A DNA stretch of 64,000 nt from an uncultured Thalassotalea sp. (GTDB lineage: Bacteria > Pseudomonadota > Gammaproteobacteria > Enterobacterales > Alteromonadaceae). Location: NCBI GenBank assembly GCA_947492575.1, contig CANLNK010000002.1, positions 283,304 to 347,303 on the forward strand, read 5' to 3'. This document shows positions 45,040 to 54,431 of the stretch, piece after piece (position 1 is the first letter of the stretch; each line of letters begins with the position of its first letter). A model generated the notes under the pieces. That model did not search any database. It was given only the letters and a program-made list of their open reading frames with translations, and was not told the origin of the DNA. The position numbers and the translations under genes are program-made.

Positions 45040-45088
45040 TAGCTTAACCATAGCAAAACTCAGACTATCTTGCTTTGATGTACATCAT
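45040..45088 (-). promoter_or_regulatory. Class II FNR-type promoter of the Usp gene
   Basis: On the minus strand ATGAT-GTAC-ATCAA (45075-45088) matches the FNR consensus TTGAT-N4-ATCAA at 9 of 10 bases. An extended -10 (TGCTATGGT, hexamer at 45047-45052) predicts transcription from 45040. The centre of the box (45081.5) is then 41.5 bp upstream, the standard position for class II activation. No good -35 is needed or seen. Confidence 0.72.
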
Positions 45089-45463
45089 GCACCGGCACTA
45101 TCGACAACAGAGTTCTATCATTTTAATAGAAAAACTATGCTCACCAACTAACCCCTTTACTTTCTCAATAACTTTCTAAAAGTTATTCTTAATTTCAATG
45201 GTTTAGCATATAACAATTAATAAGCATAGGCTAATTGATATTCAATATTAAACACTGCCACCTAAATAAAAGTAAAGAAAACAGCCTGCTTAACCATATT
45301 CCTTTCAAAGAAACAAACAGACAGTTTTGGCAATACTAAAAAGCAATTAAAACAAAGGCTACTGCTTAGACCATTCACATTTTTTTGAATTATCCATTCC
45401 ATTATGAATTTAGAAAGGATAAAGTCTAGAAATCTGTTTTTGACACCAGAATGAGTGATCGTT
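45089..45463. other. AT-rich divergent intergenic region
   Basis: This region lies between the FNR-type promoter of the Usp gene and the start of the EF-hand gene. It is AT-rich with no clear hairpin, repeat or additional gene. It should contain the EF-hand promoter, but I cannot fix it. Confidence 0.45.
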
Positions 45464-45682
45464 ATGGATTTAAACCAATGGGTAGACGAACTATTTGAGG
45501 TGTTCGACGAAGACAAAGACGGCGTTATTAATCGCAGTGAATTCGTTGAACTAATTGACGTTTTACTTCAGGACAAAGGTATTCGCATGTGCGAAACCAT
45601 CTTCAAGCGCTTCGATAAAAATCACGACAACGCGATTTCAAAAGAAGAGCTTCGAGAGATGGTTATTGAACTGGCGTTATAA
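45464..45682 (+). CDS. Two-EF-hand calcium-binding protein
   Basis: A 72-residue calmodulin-like protein with two EF-hand loops. The first, DEDKDGVINRSE (residues 15-26), has Asp1, Asp3, Asp5, Gly6, Ile8 and Glu12 intact. The second, DKNHDNAISKEE (51-62), has Asn at the usual Gly6 but keeps the ligands. No signal peptide, so it is a cytoplasmic calcium sensor or buffer. A GTG at 45455 would add three residues, but the ATG at 45464 with GAG 8 nt upstream is preferred. It is a single gene; its partner is unknown. Confidence 0.87.
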   Translation: MDLNQWVDELFEVFDEDKDGVINRSEFVELIDVLLQDKGIRMCETIFKRFDKNHDNAISKEELREMVIELAL

Positions 45683-46008
45683 GCGTTATTCTTACCCACT
45701 TTAACCTTCAGTGGCTTCGTATCTTGAAATAAACTATGCCGAACTCAAAGTTTGGCATCTCCACTGACCTCCACTTTTTTTTTCCATGTAATTAAAGCCT
45801 GATAGAGCATTTTGCTAGACATCGACTTTTCTATCTCCCCCTAACGATTCATATTGGACAAAGCAATTTATCTACTGGCTTTAACTAGATTTTTCGAAAG
45901 ATTTTGTCTTCATCTTGTTAATTTAAATGAAATTAACGCATAAATTAATTTTGTGAAAAGTAAGTTGTTTGGCTATACCTACAATATAAGTTACCAACGT
46001 TTTTCACT
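45683..46008. other. Intergenic region before the HD-GYP gene, nothing further seen
   Basis: AT-rich sequence between two plus-strand genes, with no strong terminator or repeat. A TTGGACA near 45856 could be part of the promoter of the downstream gene, but no matching -10 stands out. Confidence 0.4.
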
Positions 46009-47529
46009 ATGCCCTTATCTTTTCTTACTAAAAACGAAAAACCTGCGCTACCGCCATGGAAAATAGCTATTATAGATGACGAGGAAGACGTTCATACGGT
46101 CACCAAGATGGCGCTTAAACGCTTCACTCTAGACGGCAGAGGACTGAGCTTTATTCATGCTTACTCTGCAGAGGAAGGCAAAATATTGCTATCTAAAGAA
46201 TCAGATGTCGCGCTGGTATTTTTAGATGTTGTTATGGAAACAGATGACGCTGGTCTTGAGCTAGCGAAATGGTTGCGACAAGACCTCAATAATCATTTCA
46301 CTCGCATCGTATTACGTACAGGGCAACCAGGACAAGCCCCCGAAGAGCAAGTTATCGTTGACTACGATATCAACGACTATAAAGAAAAAACTGAGTTAGA
46401 TCGAAAAAAGTTATTTACCACCGTATTCGCAGCATTAAGAGCATATCGAGACATCATCACAGTAGAAGAGGCTCGCAAGTATCAAGAGTTATATCGTGCG
46501 GGACTAGAACGTGTTATCGATTCAACCACACATGTACTAGAGAAAAGAACGCTTCAGCAGTTTTTTAGTGGTCTCTTACAACAAGTCGTCTCGTTATTAC
46601 GCATTAATGAGCGCAGTATGCTCGTTCAACTCAAAGGGCTAAGTGCCGTATTTTCAGAAAATGATTATGAAGTCCTCGCTCAGATTAACCATGAAGACGA
46701 AAACGCTGAAATTAATGATGAAGTCAAGCATTACTTAAATAAAGCATTAGTGGAAAAACACAGTATTTTTGAAAATGATGTTTTGGTTGGCTATTTCCCC
46801 AGCCAATCAGGCAAGGTTAGCCTACTCTATCTAAAAGGAATAAAGCATTTAACGGATATAGACATTAGTTTACTTGAAGTGTTTTCCGGTAACGTAAGCT
46901 TGGCCTTTGACAACCTACTGTTAAACAGAGAAATTATCGAAACGCAGGAAGAGCTTATTTATCGCCTAGGTGACGCTGTCGAATCTCGCTCTAAAGAAGC
47001 CGGCAATCACATACGGCGAATGGCAGAAGTGAGCTATTTACTCGCAATAGAGATTGGACTTGAAGAATCAGAAGCGGAGTTATTAAAACAAGCGGCTCCC
47101 ATGCACGATATAGGTAAGATAGCGACACCTGACGCAGTGCTATTAAAGCCTGGTAAACTCGATGAAGAAGAATGGGAAATAATGAAGGCACACCCAGTCG
47201 TCGGCTTTGACATCCTTGCTGGCTCGAATAGACCAATACTTAGCTCTGCAGCAATCATTTCGCAGCAACACCACGAACGTTATGACGGGAATGGCTATCC
47301 TGACGGACGTAAAGGTGATGAAATTCATATATTTGCAAGAATTGTGGCTGTTGCAGATGTGTTTGATGCCCTCACCCACAAACGCTGCTACAAAGAAGCT
47401 TGGCCAATAGATAAAGTTGTTAACTTGCTTGAAGAGGAAGCGGGCAAACATCTCGACCCAACTGTAGTAGCCGCCATGCTAAATATCATTGATAAAGCGG
47501 TAGAGATAAATCAAACTTATCAGGATTAA
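46009..47529 (+). CDS. Response regulator with DUF3369 and HD-GYP phosphodiesterase domains
   Basis: A 506-residue two-component output protein. The receiver domain (about 18-150) has the acidic pair Asp23-Asp24 and phosphoacceptor Asp73 in LVFLDVV. A DUF3369 sensor-like region (about 165-320) follows. The HD-GYP domain (about 330-495) holds MHDIGKIATPDAVLLKPG and HHERYDGNGYPDG, so the metal-binding HD and the GYP variant (GNGYP) are present and cyclic-di-GMP hydrolysis is expected. No cognate kinase gene adjoins it. The two orphan kinases at 52.3 and 61.8 kb are possible partners. Confidence 0.93.
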   Translation: MPLSFLTKNEKPALPPWKIAIIDDEEDVHTVTKMALKRFTLDGRGLSFIHAYSAEEGKILLSKESDVALVFLDVVMETDDAGLELAKWLRQDLNNHFTRIVLRTGQPGQAPEEQVIVDYDINDYKEKTELDRKKLFTTVFAALRAYRDIITVEEARKYQELYRAGLERVIDSTTHVLEKRTLQQFFSGLLQQVVSLLRINERSMLVQLKGLSAVFSENDYEVLAQINHEDENAEINDEVKHYLNKALVEKHSIFENDVLVGYFPSQSGKVSLLYLKGIKHLTDIDISLLEVFSGNVSLAFDNLLLNREIIETQEELIYRLGDAVESRSKEAGNHIRRMAEVSYLLAIEIGLEESEAELLKQAAPMHDIGKIATPDAVLLKPGKLDEEEWEIMKAHPVVGFDILAGSNRPILSSAAIISQQHHERYDGNGYPDGRKGDEIHIFARIVAVADVFDALTHKRCYKEAWPIDKVVNLLEEEAGKHLDPTVVAAMLNIIDKAVEINQTYQD

Positions 47530-47579
47530 GGCGGTAGACACAAACTACAAAGACACAATACAGTTCAACGGATGAATAA

Positions 47580-48767
47580 ATGACAGTAAATACCAAGGAA
47601 AGACTTAAGCACCTCGATTGGCTGCGCGGGTTGGCAGTGCTCGGCTTATTATTAATGAACCTCCCCGCAATGGGCTTACCAGAGTTAGGTTATGTTCGAT
47701 ATGAACCTGACCTCCTTTCTGATAAGTTTTTTGTCTCTCTAGAAGCACTACTTTTTGACGGTCGATTTCGCAATTTGTTCTGCATACTGTTTGCGATAGG
47801 GTTGTATATTCAATACACAAACTATGCCGAACGACAACTCAATAGCAGTGTTATTTTGAAATCGCGACTCAAGTGGCTACTTGTGTTCGGCATAATTCAC
47901 TGTGTATTTATATGGCCAGGCGATATATTGATGATGTACGCATTAGGTGGCTATTACCTATTATCAAAATTAGATTGGACGGCAGATAAACTATTGAAAC
48001 GAGGAATAGTATTTTTCGTTATCGGCTTATTTGTCCTACTTGTCGATATCGCCTCTATCGAGTATTTCAGAACAGAACCTTTAACCCGCACTAGCGACGA
48101 ATTTATTGAAGCCCTGACTTTTATTAAGGGAAGTTATACTGACACACTTTTATTGAATGCCTTTATCGCGTTTATGGTGGCCATACTTTTTCCAATCACA
48201 GGGCTGTTCTTTATTGGTGGTGTTCTTTTGATTGGTTTAGGGCTATTCAAATCAGGTAAGTTAAGTAAAGGGTTCACCAGTAAAGAGTTGCGGGTGCTCG
48301 TTTTCATTACAGTGCTTGTTTCAGTAATTGATGTTTACCTTTCAATTTTCGAACCTCTTACTGACCAGCTTCTTTATGGATTATTTGGAACGATATCAGG
48401 TCTGTCGATGGCGCTTCTGATATGGCATTTAGTTATCAAATTAAAATTAGCAGAAAGCAACTCTTGGTTATCTATTTGTTTGCAGCGAACGGGGCGTATG
48501 GCTTTGACGCTTTACATCTCTCAATCAATCATCATGGCAGGTGTATTTAGGTACTTATTTCCAGAGCTCAACGAAACTTTTTCACTTCTTGATTATTTCT
48601 TGACGGCTTCTCTATTTATCTCGATCCAAATGCTACTGGCTTACCATTACTTTAAAGTATTCAATCAAGGGCCATTGGAATATCTGTGGCGCAAGTTGGT
48701 GACGAATGTCATCAATAAAGAAGTCAAAGCACAGCGAGAAAACAATAATTTAAGTCCACAAACTTAA
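47580..48767 (+). CDS. DUF418 (YeiB-like) multi-spanning membrane protein
   Basis: A 395-residue inner-membrane protein of about ten segments. The N-terminal LDWLRGLAVLGLLLMN and the C-terminal DUF418 domain with GRMALTLYISQSI (about residues 302-314) and QGPLEYLWRKL are the family signatures. Relatives are related to acyltransferase-type membrane proteins, but no activity is established. It begins 50 nt after the HD-GYP gene on the same strand and may be co-transcribed. A hairpin terminator follows. Confidence 0.9.
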   Translation: MTVNTKERLKHLDWLRGLAVLGLLLMNLPAMGLPELGYVRYEPDLLSDKFFVSLEALLFDGRFRNLFCILFAIGLYIQYTNYAERQLNSSVILKSRLKWLLVFGIIHCVFIWPGDILMMYALGGYYLLSKLDWTADKLLKRGIVFFVIGLFVLLVDIASIEYFRTEPLTRTSDEFIEALTFIKGSYTDTLLLNAFIAFMVAILFPITGLFFIGGVLLIGLGLFKSGKLSKGFTSKELRVLVFITVLVSVIDVYLSIFEPLTDQLLYGLFGTISGLSMALLIWHLVIKLKLAESNSWLSICLQRTGRMALTLYISQSIIMAGVFRYLFPELNETFSLLDYFLTASLFISIQMLLAYHYFKVFNQGPLEYLWRKLVTNVINKEVKAQRENNNLSPQT

Positions 48768-48805
48768 CGCCCTTAACTTTGTGCTCAAATGTTTTCGGAC
48801 AGTAG

Positions 48806-48836
48806 AAGTGCTGATTCAATATTGCGTCAGCACTTT
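48806..48836. terminator. Bidirectional terminator after DUF418
   Basis: Stem AAGTGCTGA with TCAGCACTT and a 12-nt loop, between the convergent DUF418 gene and the small outer-membrane protein gene. A short T-run follows on the plus strand. Confidence 0.78.
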
Positions 48837-48860
48837 TCATAATTTCTATTTTTGTTTTAG

Positions 48861-49286
48861 CTAGAAATTATAGCCAACGCTCAACACCACCAAACCCTCT
48901 GTTTCTTCTTCTGTATCAAAGCCGAGAAAGTCGTCCGTTCGGTGCACACCTGCGTCGAGCCCTATAACAAATCCACTCTCACGATAGCCAGACGCGTGAT
49001 AACTAATGTTGGCAGTGAAATACTCCATATCACCAAGAAATTCGATCTTAGCGGCAGTAAAGCCAAACGTTGTGTTACCAGAATCCGTCAACGGTCTATC
49101 AAAACCAACAGCAGCGCCAGCCAAAGAAAGCGTCAGATAGTAATTATTAACATCACCTGTATTAATTATTTTTACACCGGGCGCCATACCGTATTGTGCG
49201 CCGATACCTGCTGAATATTTAACTTCGGCAAAAGCTAAAGATGAAAAACACGTGATGAAGATTAGGGCAATTAGGTAAAATTTCAT
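48861..49286 (-). CDS. Small exported beta-barrel-like protein
   Basis: A 141-residue protein with a signal peptide (about 1-20, ending SLAFAE) and alternating strand-like sequence (YYLTLSLAGAAVGF, TANISYHASG, GFVIGLDAGV). It ends VLSVGYNF, an aromatic C-terminal residue as in outer-membrane barrels. It is short for an eight-stranded barrel, so it may have fewer strands or be a periplasmic beta protein. No family is recognised. Confidence 0.72.
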   Translation of the reverse strand: MKFYLIALIFITCFSSLAFAEVKYSAGIGAQYGMAPGVKIINTGDVNNYYLTLSLAGAAVGFDRPLTDSGNTTFGFTAAKIEFLGDMEYFTANISYHASGYRESGFVIGLDAGVHRTDDFLGFDTEEETEGLVVLSVGYNF

Positions 49287-49364
49287 TGATAAATGTCCTT
49301 TAAATTATGTTCCATGATGTCATTACAAAGGCAGTTTTAGCCAAGACTAAAACACAATGCATAC

Positions 49365-49436
49365 TAACAAGCCTATGGTAAAAAAAGGGTAAAGAGAATC
49401 ATCTTTTGACAAATTACTCTTTACCTAGGCTTGTTA
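49365..49436. other. Long imperfect hairpin
   Basis: TAACAAGCCTA and GGTAAAGAG on the left, separated by about ten bases, pair with CTCTTTACC and TAGGCTTGTTA on the right. It lies between the small barrel gene and the KefB-type gene. The role is unknown; it may be a remnant repeat. Confidence 0.4.
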
Positions 49437-49511
49437 CCAAGAATAACTAAGTATCTGCCATTGTTATGGCTTTAGATTACGGTGATTTTACAGCTGTGTA
49501 TAAAAATGTAT

Positions 49512-49545
49512 AACGGCCTAATGACATAGACATCATTAGGCCGTT
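49512..49545 (-). terminator. Terminator hairpin of the KefB-type operon
   Basis: A 13-bp perfect stem, AACGGCCTAATGA with TCATTAGGCCGTT, and an 8-nt loop. On the minus strand a T-rich stretch follows. It lies 70 nt beyond the antiporter stop. Confidence 0.75.
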
Positions 49546-49615
49546 GAAAGATCGAAAGCTTCAAATATTGTGAAGAGTTAGACTATGTTACCTTTACTCT
49601 AGATAAGCGCAACGC

Positions 49616-51529
49616 TTAATCAAAACCATCTTCATACCCTTTGGGGGGCGGTGTCCATCCGCGCTCTCCACTGTCATGCTTGTCACCTCTTTCTCGTTGC
49701 ATAGCCTCTTTAATATTGCTTTCCAATTGCATGAATAATTTGCGATAGCTAGGGTCAAATTTTTGCCCATCGCTACCCGTTAGCCATTTCTGGAAAAGCT
49801 CTTCAGAAGCTTCCTGTTCAACCTTAACGAATGTTTGACGCTTCTGTTCGACATAGAAAGGATGTATACCTAAATCTTTCATTGCCACAACACCAAGCTG
49901 CAATGCAGAATGATAAGTTTCATTTACCGTCTCATCAGCGCCAGCGTGTCTTAATTCATAGCTATGCCCTTTATCAAAGGCTCTGGCAAGCACGGTAACT
50001 TTTGGGTATGTATGTTTTACATAATGCACCAACTCTTTAGCAGCTTCCTTGTTGTCTATAGCCACGACTAGCATACTGGCATCTTCAATGCCTGCTGTAT
50101 GCAGCAATTCCGGCCTTGTTGCATCACCGAAGTAACTTTTGATATTCACTTTTCGCAGGTTTTCTACCTGACCAACTTCATAATCTAACACTACAGTTTT
50201 AACACCGTTTGCCACCAACAACCTATTCACAATTTGGCCAAAACGCCCAATGCCAGCAATGATCACTTTTCCCTGTTCAACTATTTCATCGAAGGCTTGT
50301 TCGTCCGCTGCTTTTTGGTGCCTTGGCACAACAAACTTCTCATAAAAAATAAATAAAAGTGGGGTTAAAAACATCGAAATGGCGACAACTAGCTGCAATA
50401 TGGTAATTATTGGCGGAGGAATTACATGATGCTGCAACGTAAAACTGAGGAGTACAAAGCCAAACTCACCCGCCTGCGCTAAACTCAATGCGAATAACCA
50501 GCGGTTACTATCTGCGATTTTAAAAATGATCGCTAACAACCAAAGCACGCCAGCCTTTAACAGCATTACGCCGAGCGTTAAACCAAGTATTAGCGCTACA
50601 TTCTCTGACAGCACTGCAAAGTCGATGCTTGCGCCTACCGTAATAAAGAAAAGTCCCAGCAATAGTCCTTTGAAAGGTTCTATATTCGACTCAAGTTCAT
50701 GCCTAAATTCGCTATTAGCAAGCACAACACCTGCCAGGAAAGTACCAAGTGCAGGAGAAAGCCCTACTAAACTCATAAGTGCGGCAATACCAATGACCAA
50801 CAATAGCGCCATGGCTACAAAAATTTCTCGTAAACCGGAGCTCGCGACATAATGAAAGAGCGGCCTGCTCAAGAAGTGCCCTAATACTATAACACCCGTA
50901 ATACTGCCAAGAATTGCCAGTGCATAACCCCAAGTAGGTAAGCCAGCTACTAAACTAAGCTCTTCATGATGCTCCGCGGCTTGTTCAAGCCCTTTGGCTG
51001 CTTCTACTAGTTCTGGCATGGCTAACATCGGCATAAACGCCAGCATGGGGATAACCGCAATATCCTGCATCAAAAGAACAGAAAATGCGTTGTTGCCTCC
51101 TTCTGTCTTGGTTAAGCCTTTTTCATTAAATGTTTGCAGTACAATGGCCGTCGACGATAGTGAAAAAATCAAACCTATCGCTAGAGCAACACTTAGCGGT
51201 TGGTTAAATGCGAAAGCGGCACAACTAATAAGCAAACAGGTTAAGCCAACTTGCAGCCCTCCTAAGCCCAATAAACGATTGCGCATTTGCCAAAGCATTT
51301 GGGGTTGAAGTTCAAGTCCCACTAAAAAGAGCATCATAACAACGCCAAACTCTGCAAAGTGCTGAATCGTTACAGTTTCCTCGCCTACAATTCCCCAAAC
51401 AGGACCAATGATAACGCCAGCTATTAAATAGCCGAGCACACTCCCTAATCCCAATTTTTTTGCCAAAGGTACTGCTATAACGGCTGCCGCAAGATAGATA
51501 AATGCTTGAATAAAATAAGCGGTCATCAA
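49616..51529 (-). CDS. KefB/KefC-type monovalent cation:proton antiporter
   Basis: A 637-residue CPA2-family antiporter. The N-terminal membrane domain (about 1-385) has some twelve segments, including the family motif GVVMMLFLVGLELQPQMLW. A C-terminal RCK/TrkA-N domain (about 410-530) has the nucleotide-binding VIIAGIGRFGQIVNRLL, and a charged tail follows. Kef systems release K+ when electrophiles form glutathione adducts, acidifying the cytoplasm for protection. The upstream partner is an oxidoreductase like KefG, with a 4-bp overlap (ATGA). KefB rather than KefC is suggested by that pairing only. Confidence 0.9.
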   Translation of the reverse strand: MMTAYFIQAFIYLAAAVIAVPLAKKLGLGSVLGYLIAGVIIGPVWGIVGEETVTIQHFAEFGVVMMLFLVGLELQPQMLWQMRNRLLGLGGLQVGLTCLLISCAAFAFNQPLSVALAIGLIFSLSSTAIVLQTFNEKGLTKTEGGNNAFSVLLMQDIAVIPMLAFMPMLAMPELVEAAKGLEQAAEHHEELSLVAGLPTWGYALAILGSITGVIVLGHFLSRPLFHYVASSGLREIFVAMALLLVIGIAALMSLVGLSPALGTFLAGVVLANSEFRHELESNIEPFKGLLLGLFFITVGASIDFAVLSENVALILGLTLGVMLLKAGVLWLLAIIFKIADSNRWLFALSLAQAGEFGFVLLSFTLQHHVIPPPIITILQLVVAISMFLTPLLFIFYEKFVVPRHQKAADEQAFDEIVEQGKVIIAGIGRFGQIVNRLLVANGVKTVVLDYEVGQVENLRKVNIKSYFGDATRPELLHTAGIEDASMLVVAIDNKEAAKELVHYVKHTYPKVTVLARAFDKGHSYELRHAGADETVNETYHSALQLGVVAMKDLGIHPFYVEQKRQTFVKVEQEASEELFQKWLTGSDGQKFDPSYRKLFMQLESNIKEAMQRERGDKHDSGERGWTPPPKGYEDGFD

Positions 51530-52215
51530 GAGTCCCCTTTATCCATTGCATCAGTTGGCAAACTTTTGGACGGCAATAACAAATCATTAATAGTCACTAG
51601 TTCAGAAGTCAAAGCAGGGTCGATATCGTCATTGTGCAGTGCAGTCAACAAAGTAGACCAGCATTCCAAATGTTGAGCCAACCTATGTTGCTCTGCCGCA
51701 GACCGACTGGCAAATAGCGCAAAGGGAGGCAAGTAATGCATGCCAGTCAACATCGCTGTTTGCTCTAGAGGCTGCAGTAACTCTCGAACGGTGAAATGGT
51801 TATATCCTTGGGCACGATAGGCGTCTTCCTTACCGCCTGCGGTAATCGCGCAGATAAAGGTTTTACCATGTAAGGCCGTGCCATTCTGACCATAGGCAAA
51901 ATTGTACTCCAGTACCAAGTCCTGCCATTCCTTTAAAATAGAAGGTGTCGAATACCAATAAAAAGGGAATTGAAATATCACTACATCATGACTCAAAAGC
52001 CTTTGTTGCTCACGTTCTATATTAATTTCAAATGTTGGATACTCTGCATATAAGTCAACAGCCGTAACAAAATCAAAGTCCTGCGCTTTATGAAAAAGAG
52101 GTCGATTGGCTTCCGAGCGATGCATTGATGGATGCGCAAACAATAACAAAATGCGCTTCTTGCTTGGAGTTTGCTGAACACGTTCTGATGACAGGTGATT
52201 TGTGGGTGATGCCAT
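51526..52215 (-). CDS. Flavodoxin-fold NAD(P)H oxidoreductase, KefG-like ancillary protein
   Basis: A 229-residue protein of the quinone-oxidoreductase/flavodoxin_2 family. RILLLFAHPSMHRSEANRPLF near the start (seen as LLLFAHPSMHRSEANRPL) is the FMN-phosphate region, and VIFQFPFYWYSTPSILKEWQD is the family's signature loop. KefF and KefG of this family bind and activate Kef antiporters and have quinone reductase activity. The stop overlaps the antiporter ATG, so the two are coupled. The first 18 residues (polar) and the last 35 extend beyond the usual core. Confidence 0.88.
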   Translation of the reverse strand: MASPTNHLSSERVQQTPSKKRILLLFAHPSMHRSEANRPLFHKAQDFDFVTAVDLYAEYPTFEINIEREQQRLLSHDVVIFQFPFYWYSTPSILKEWQDLVLEYNFAYGQNGTALHGKTFICAITAGGKEDAYRAQGYNHFTVRELLQPLEQTAMLTGMHYLPPFALFASRSAAEQHRLAQHLECWSTLLTALHNDDIDPALTSELVTINDLLLPSKSLPTDAMDKGDS

Positions 52216-52287
52216 TTAGCATTTCCTATTTATATATATTATCAGGCTGAGTGTTATGTAGTTGATTGTTATGAAGTTAAGTATTAC

Positions 52288-54273
52288 CTACTCCAAGTGT
52301 GTCGGAAACTTGATCAAATACGCTAGCCCTTTGCCAAGCTCACTTTTTGCCTCAATGCGTCCTCCCAATGCCGATGTGGCGAGATTGTAAACCAAATGGG
52401 TGCCTAACCCGCTTCCCCCTGAACCACGCTTAGTTGTATAAAAAGGTTCAAACAGCATATTCATGGCAGCGTCATCTAACCCAATGCCGTCGTCGGCGTA
52501 GCGTATAATGGTAAAGTCGCCTTTTTGCTCAACAAATATAGCGATATTCCCTTGCTCAATTCCTTCGAATCCATGCTTAATAGAGTTCATTATTAGGTTG
52601 CTCAGAATCTGAGAAATAGCACCAGCATTGGTGACGGTAGTATAGGTATCATCGCATACAACTTTAATATTGTGCTTAACCCGTTTCAGTGTTGGGCGCA
52701 TACTCAACAATATCTCATCTATATATTGCTTAATACGAATCTCACGCACAGTATTTGAAGACTGGTCAACGGCAACTTGCTTAAAGCTTTTAACTAAATC
52801 AGCGGCCTTTTGAATATTAGTATCAAGAATTTTGCTCGCTTCTTTCACTTCATTTAGATAAGACACCAAGTCGTCTTCAGATAACGTCGAATCAGATAAG
52901 CTCTTTTCTAGAAATTGCGTTTCTTCATGTAAATGACTAATGCCTGTAACGCAAATGCCAAGTGGTGTGTTTATTTCATGTGCAATACCAGCAACTAAGC
53001 CACCAAGCGAGGCCATTTTCTCCTGTTGAACCAATTGCTGTTGAGTACGCTTTAGTTTTTCAATAGTTGCCAACATTTCCTTGTGTTGTTGTTCTAATAC
53101 TCTGTGTTGACGTGCTAATTTAAGTTGCGCTTCTTTGCGTTGCTGTACGTTGTTTGTGGCTTCGATGGCTCCGGCTATATGATTAGCGATAAAGTGCATA
53201 AGCTCGAGGTCGTTTTGCGTAAAAATGATTTTGTCATCATAACTTTGCACCACCATAATACCGTGCAATATGTTAGAAGAAATCATCGGTACGCCAAGCC
53301 AGCAGGTGTAACTTTGATTACCCTTAACCTCGCCAATTTTTCCTTCTTTTCTCAGTTTTTCTACCTCGCTTGGTATCAAGAGTTGAGGCTTTTTAGTAGC
53401 TAATACATAAGAGGTGAGCCCCTGTCCTATAGGCAAGACAGTGCCGTTAGTAACTTCTGAGTCAATCTCATCGACAAAGTACACCAGCTTCATCTCGTGC
53501 TGCTCTTCATCAACTAAAGCCACATAAAAGTTCTTCGCATAGATTAAGCTATCAACAATCTCGTGAACTTGCGGGTAAAACTCTAAAAGTTCCGGCGCCT
53601 TCGTGGCTAGTGTCGCAAGCTCATAAAGCGCGCGCTGAAGCTTTTCAGAGTGCCTTCGTTGTACCAATTCAGCCGATAGCGCTTGGTGAGTGTCGGCTAA
53701 ATCTGCTTGAATAGCGCTTTCAATTCTAAACTTATCTAGCGCAGAAGCGACAACCGATGCAAAGAGTCTAAAAATTGATCGGTCTTCTTCGCTATAGCCC
53801 CTCTCTGGTATATAACTCTGTATAACGAGTGCGCCAAGACAAAACCCAGTATTTGCCACTAACGGTACACCTAGCCAATGTTCAGCACAAGTACTCGTCG
53901 ATAGTTGATAATTTGCTTGTTTCTGTTGCTCGTGAACATATTCACTGCACTCTCGTTTATTAAGCAGCAAGCGTTGTTTGTTTGTGATCACCCAAGATGT
54001 CGGCGAGAGTTCAATCGGTGCCAATGTAAACTTACGATCTGGTGGAATAGAGTCGTCTTTCTCGTCACAGTTATATAAAAACTGTACGGTGTTCTCTTGT
54101 CGGTTATAACTGGCTAAATAGAAACTCTCAGCTTGCATTAACTCGCGCAGTAAGTCGTGGGCTCGCTCCATGTATTCTTCAAGTGACTTTGCTTCTGCAT
54201 AAAATTTATCAAGCTCGACAAATGAATTAAATATACATTCTAGCCTTTGAATTCTTTGTGCTTTATCAGGCAT
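52288..54273 (-). CDS. GAF-domain sensor histidine kinase
   Basis: A 661-residue cytoplasmic kinase. Two GAF domains (about 25-190 and 215-375) sense an unknown ligand and are joined by a coiled-coil (about 378-415) to a HisKA-like dimerisation domain. The phospho-acceptor His lies in LVAGIAHEINTPLGICV. A HATPase_c domain (about 540-658) has LSNLIMNSIKHGFEG (N box), YADDGIGLDD and RGSGGSGLGTHLVYN. No membrane segment or response regulator is adjacent. The kinase core is closely similar to that of the protein encoded at 61776-63377. Confidence 0.92.
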   Translation of the reverse strand: MPDKAQRIQRLECIFNSFVELDKFYAEAKSLEEYMERAHDLLRELMQAESFYLASYNRQENTVQFLYNCDEKDDSIPPDRKFTLAPIELSPTSWVITNKQRLLLNKRECSEYVHEQQKQANYQLSTSTCAEHWLGVPLVANTGFCLGALVIQSYIPERGYSEEDRSIFRLFASVVASALDKFRIESAIQADLADTHQALSAELVQRRHSEKLQRALYELATLATKAPELLEFYPQVHEIVDSLIYAKNFYVALVDEEQHEMKLVYFVDEIDSEVTNGTVLPIGQGLTSYVLATKKPQLLIPSEVEKLRKEGKIGEVKGNQSYTCWLGVPMISSNILHGIMVVQSYDDKIIFTQNDLELMHFIANHIAGAIEATNNVQQRKEAQLKLARQHRVLEQQHKEMLATIEKLKRTQQQLVQQEKMASLGGLVAGIAHEINTPLGICVTGISHLHEETQFLEKSLSDSTLSEDDLVSYLNEVKEASKILDTNIQKAADLVKSFKQVAVDQSSNTVREIRIKQYIDEILLSMRPTLKRVKHNIKVVCDDTYTTVTNAGAISQILSNLIMNSIKHGFEGIEQGNIAIFVEQKGDFTIIRYADDGIGLDDAAMNMLFEPFYTTKRGSGGSGLGTHLVYNLATSALGGRIEAKSELGKGLAYLIKFPTHLE

Positions 54274-54375
54274 AGCAACCCCATACTTCAGTTTCTAAAT
54301 TAAGGTTAGCCAATAACGCTTAAAATGCGAATTTCACGGTTCGTAGCAACAAGAAGCTAAACCCGTAGCAGAACG

Positions 54376-54401
54376 AAAAAAGCCAGCAAATGCTGGCTTT
54401 T
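54376..54401. terminator. Terminator downstream of DUF1289
   Basis: Stem AAAAGCCAGCA with TGCTGGCTTTT and a 2-4-nt loop of A residues. It lies 30 nt beyond the DUF1289 stop and before the kinase gene start. Confidence 0.9.
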
Positions 54402-54431
54402 AATGATTATGGAAGGGTTGATAAATGCAAA

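Noticed and set aside
45262-45516. Minus-strand open frame opposite the EF-hand gene
   Set aside because: Ser/Phe-rich shadow translation with no ribosome site. It overlaps the clear EF-hand coding region.
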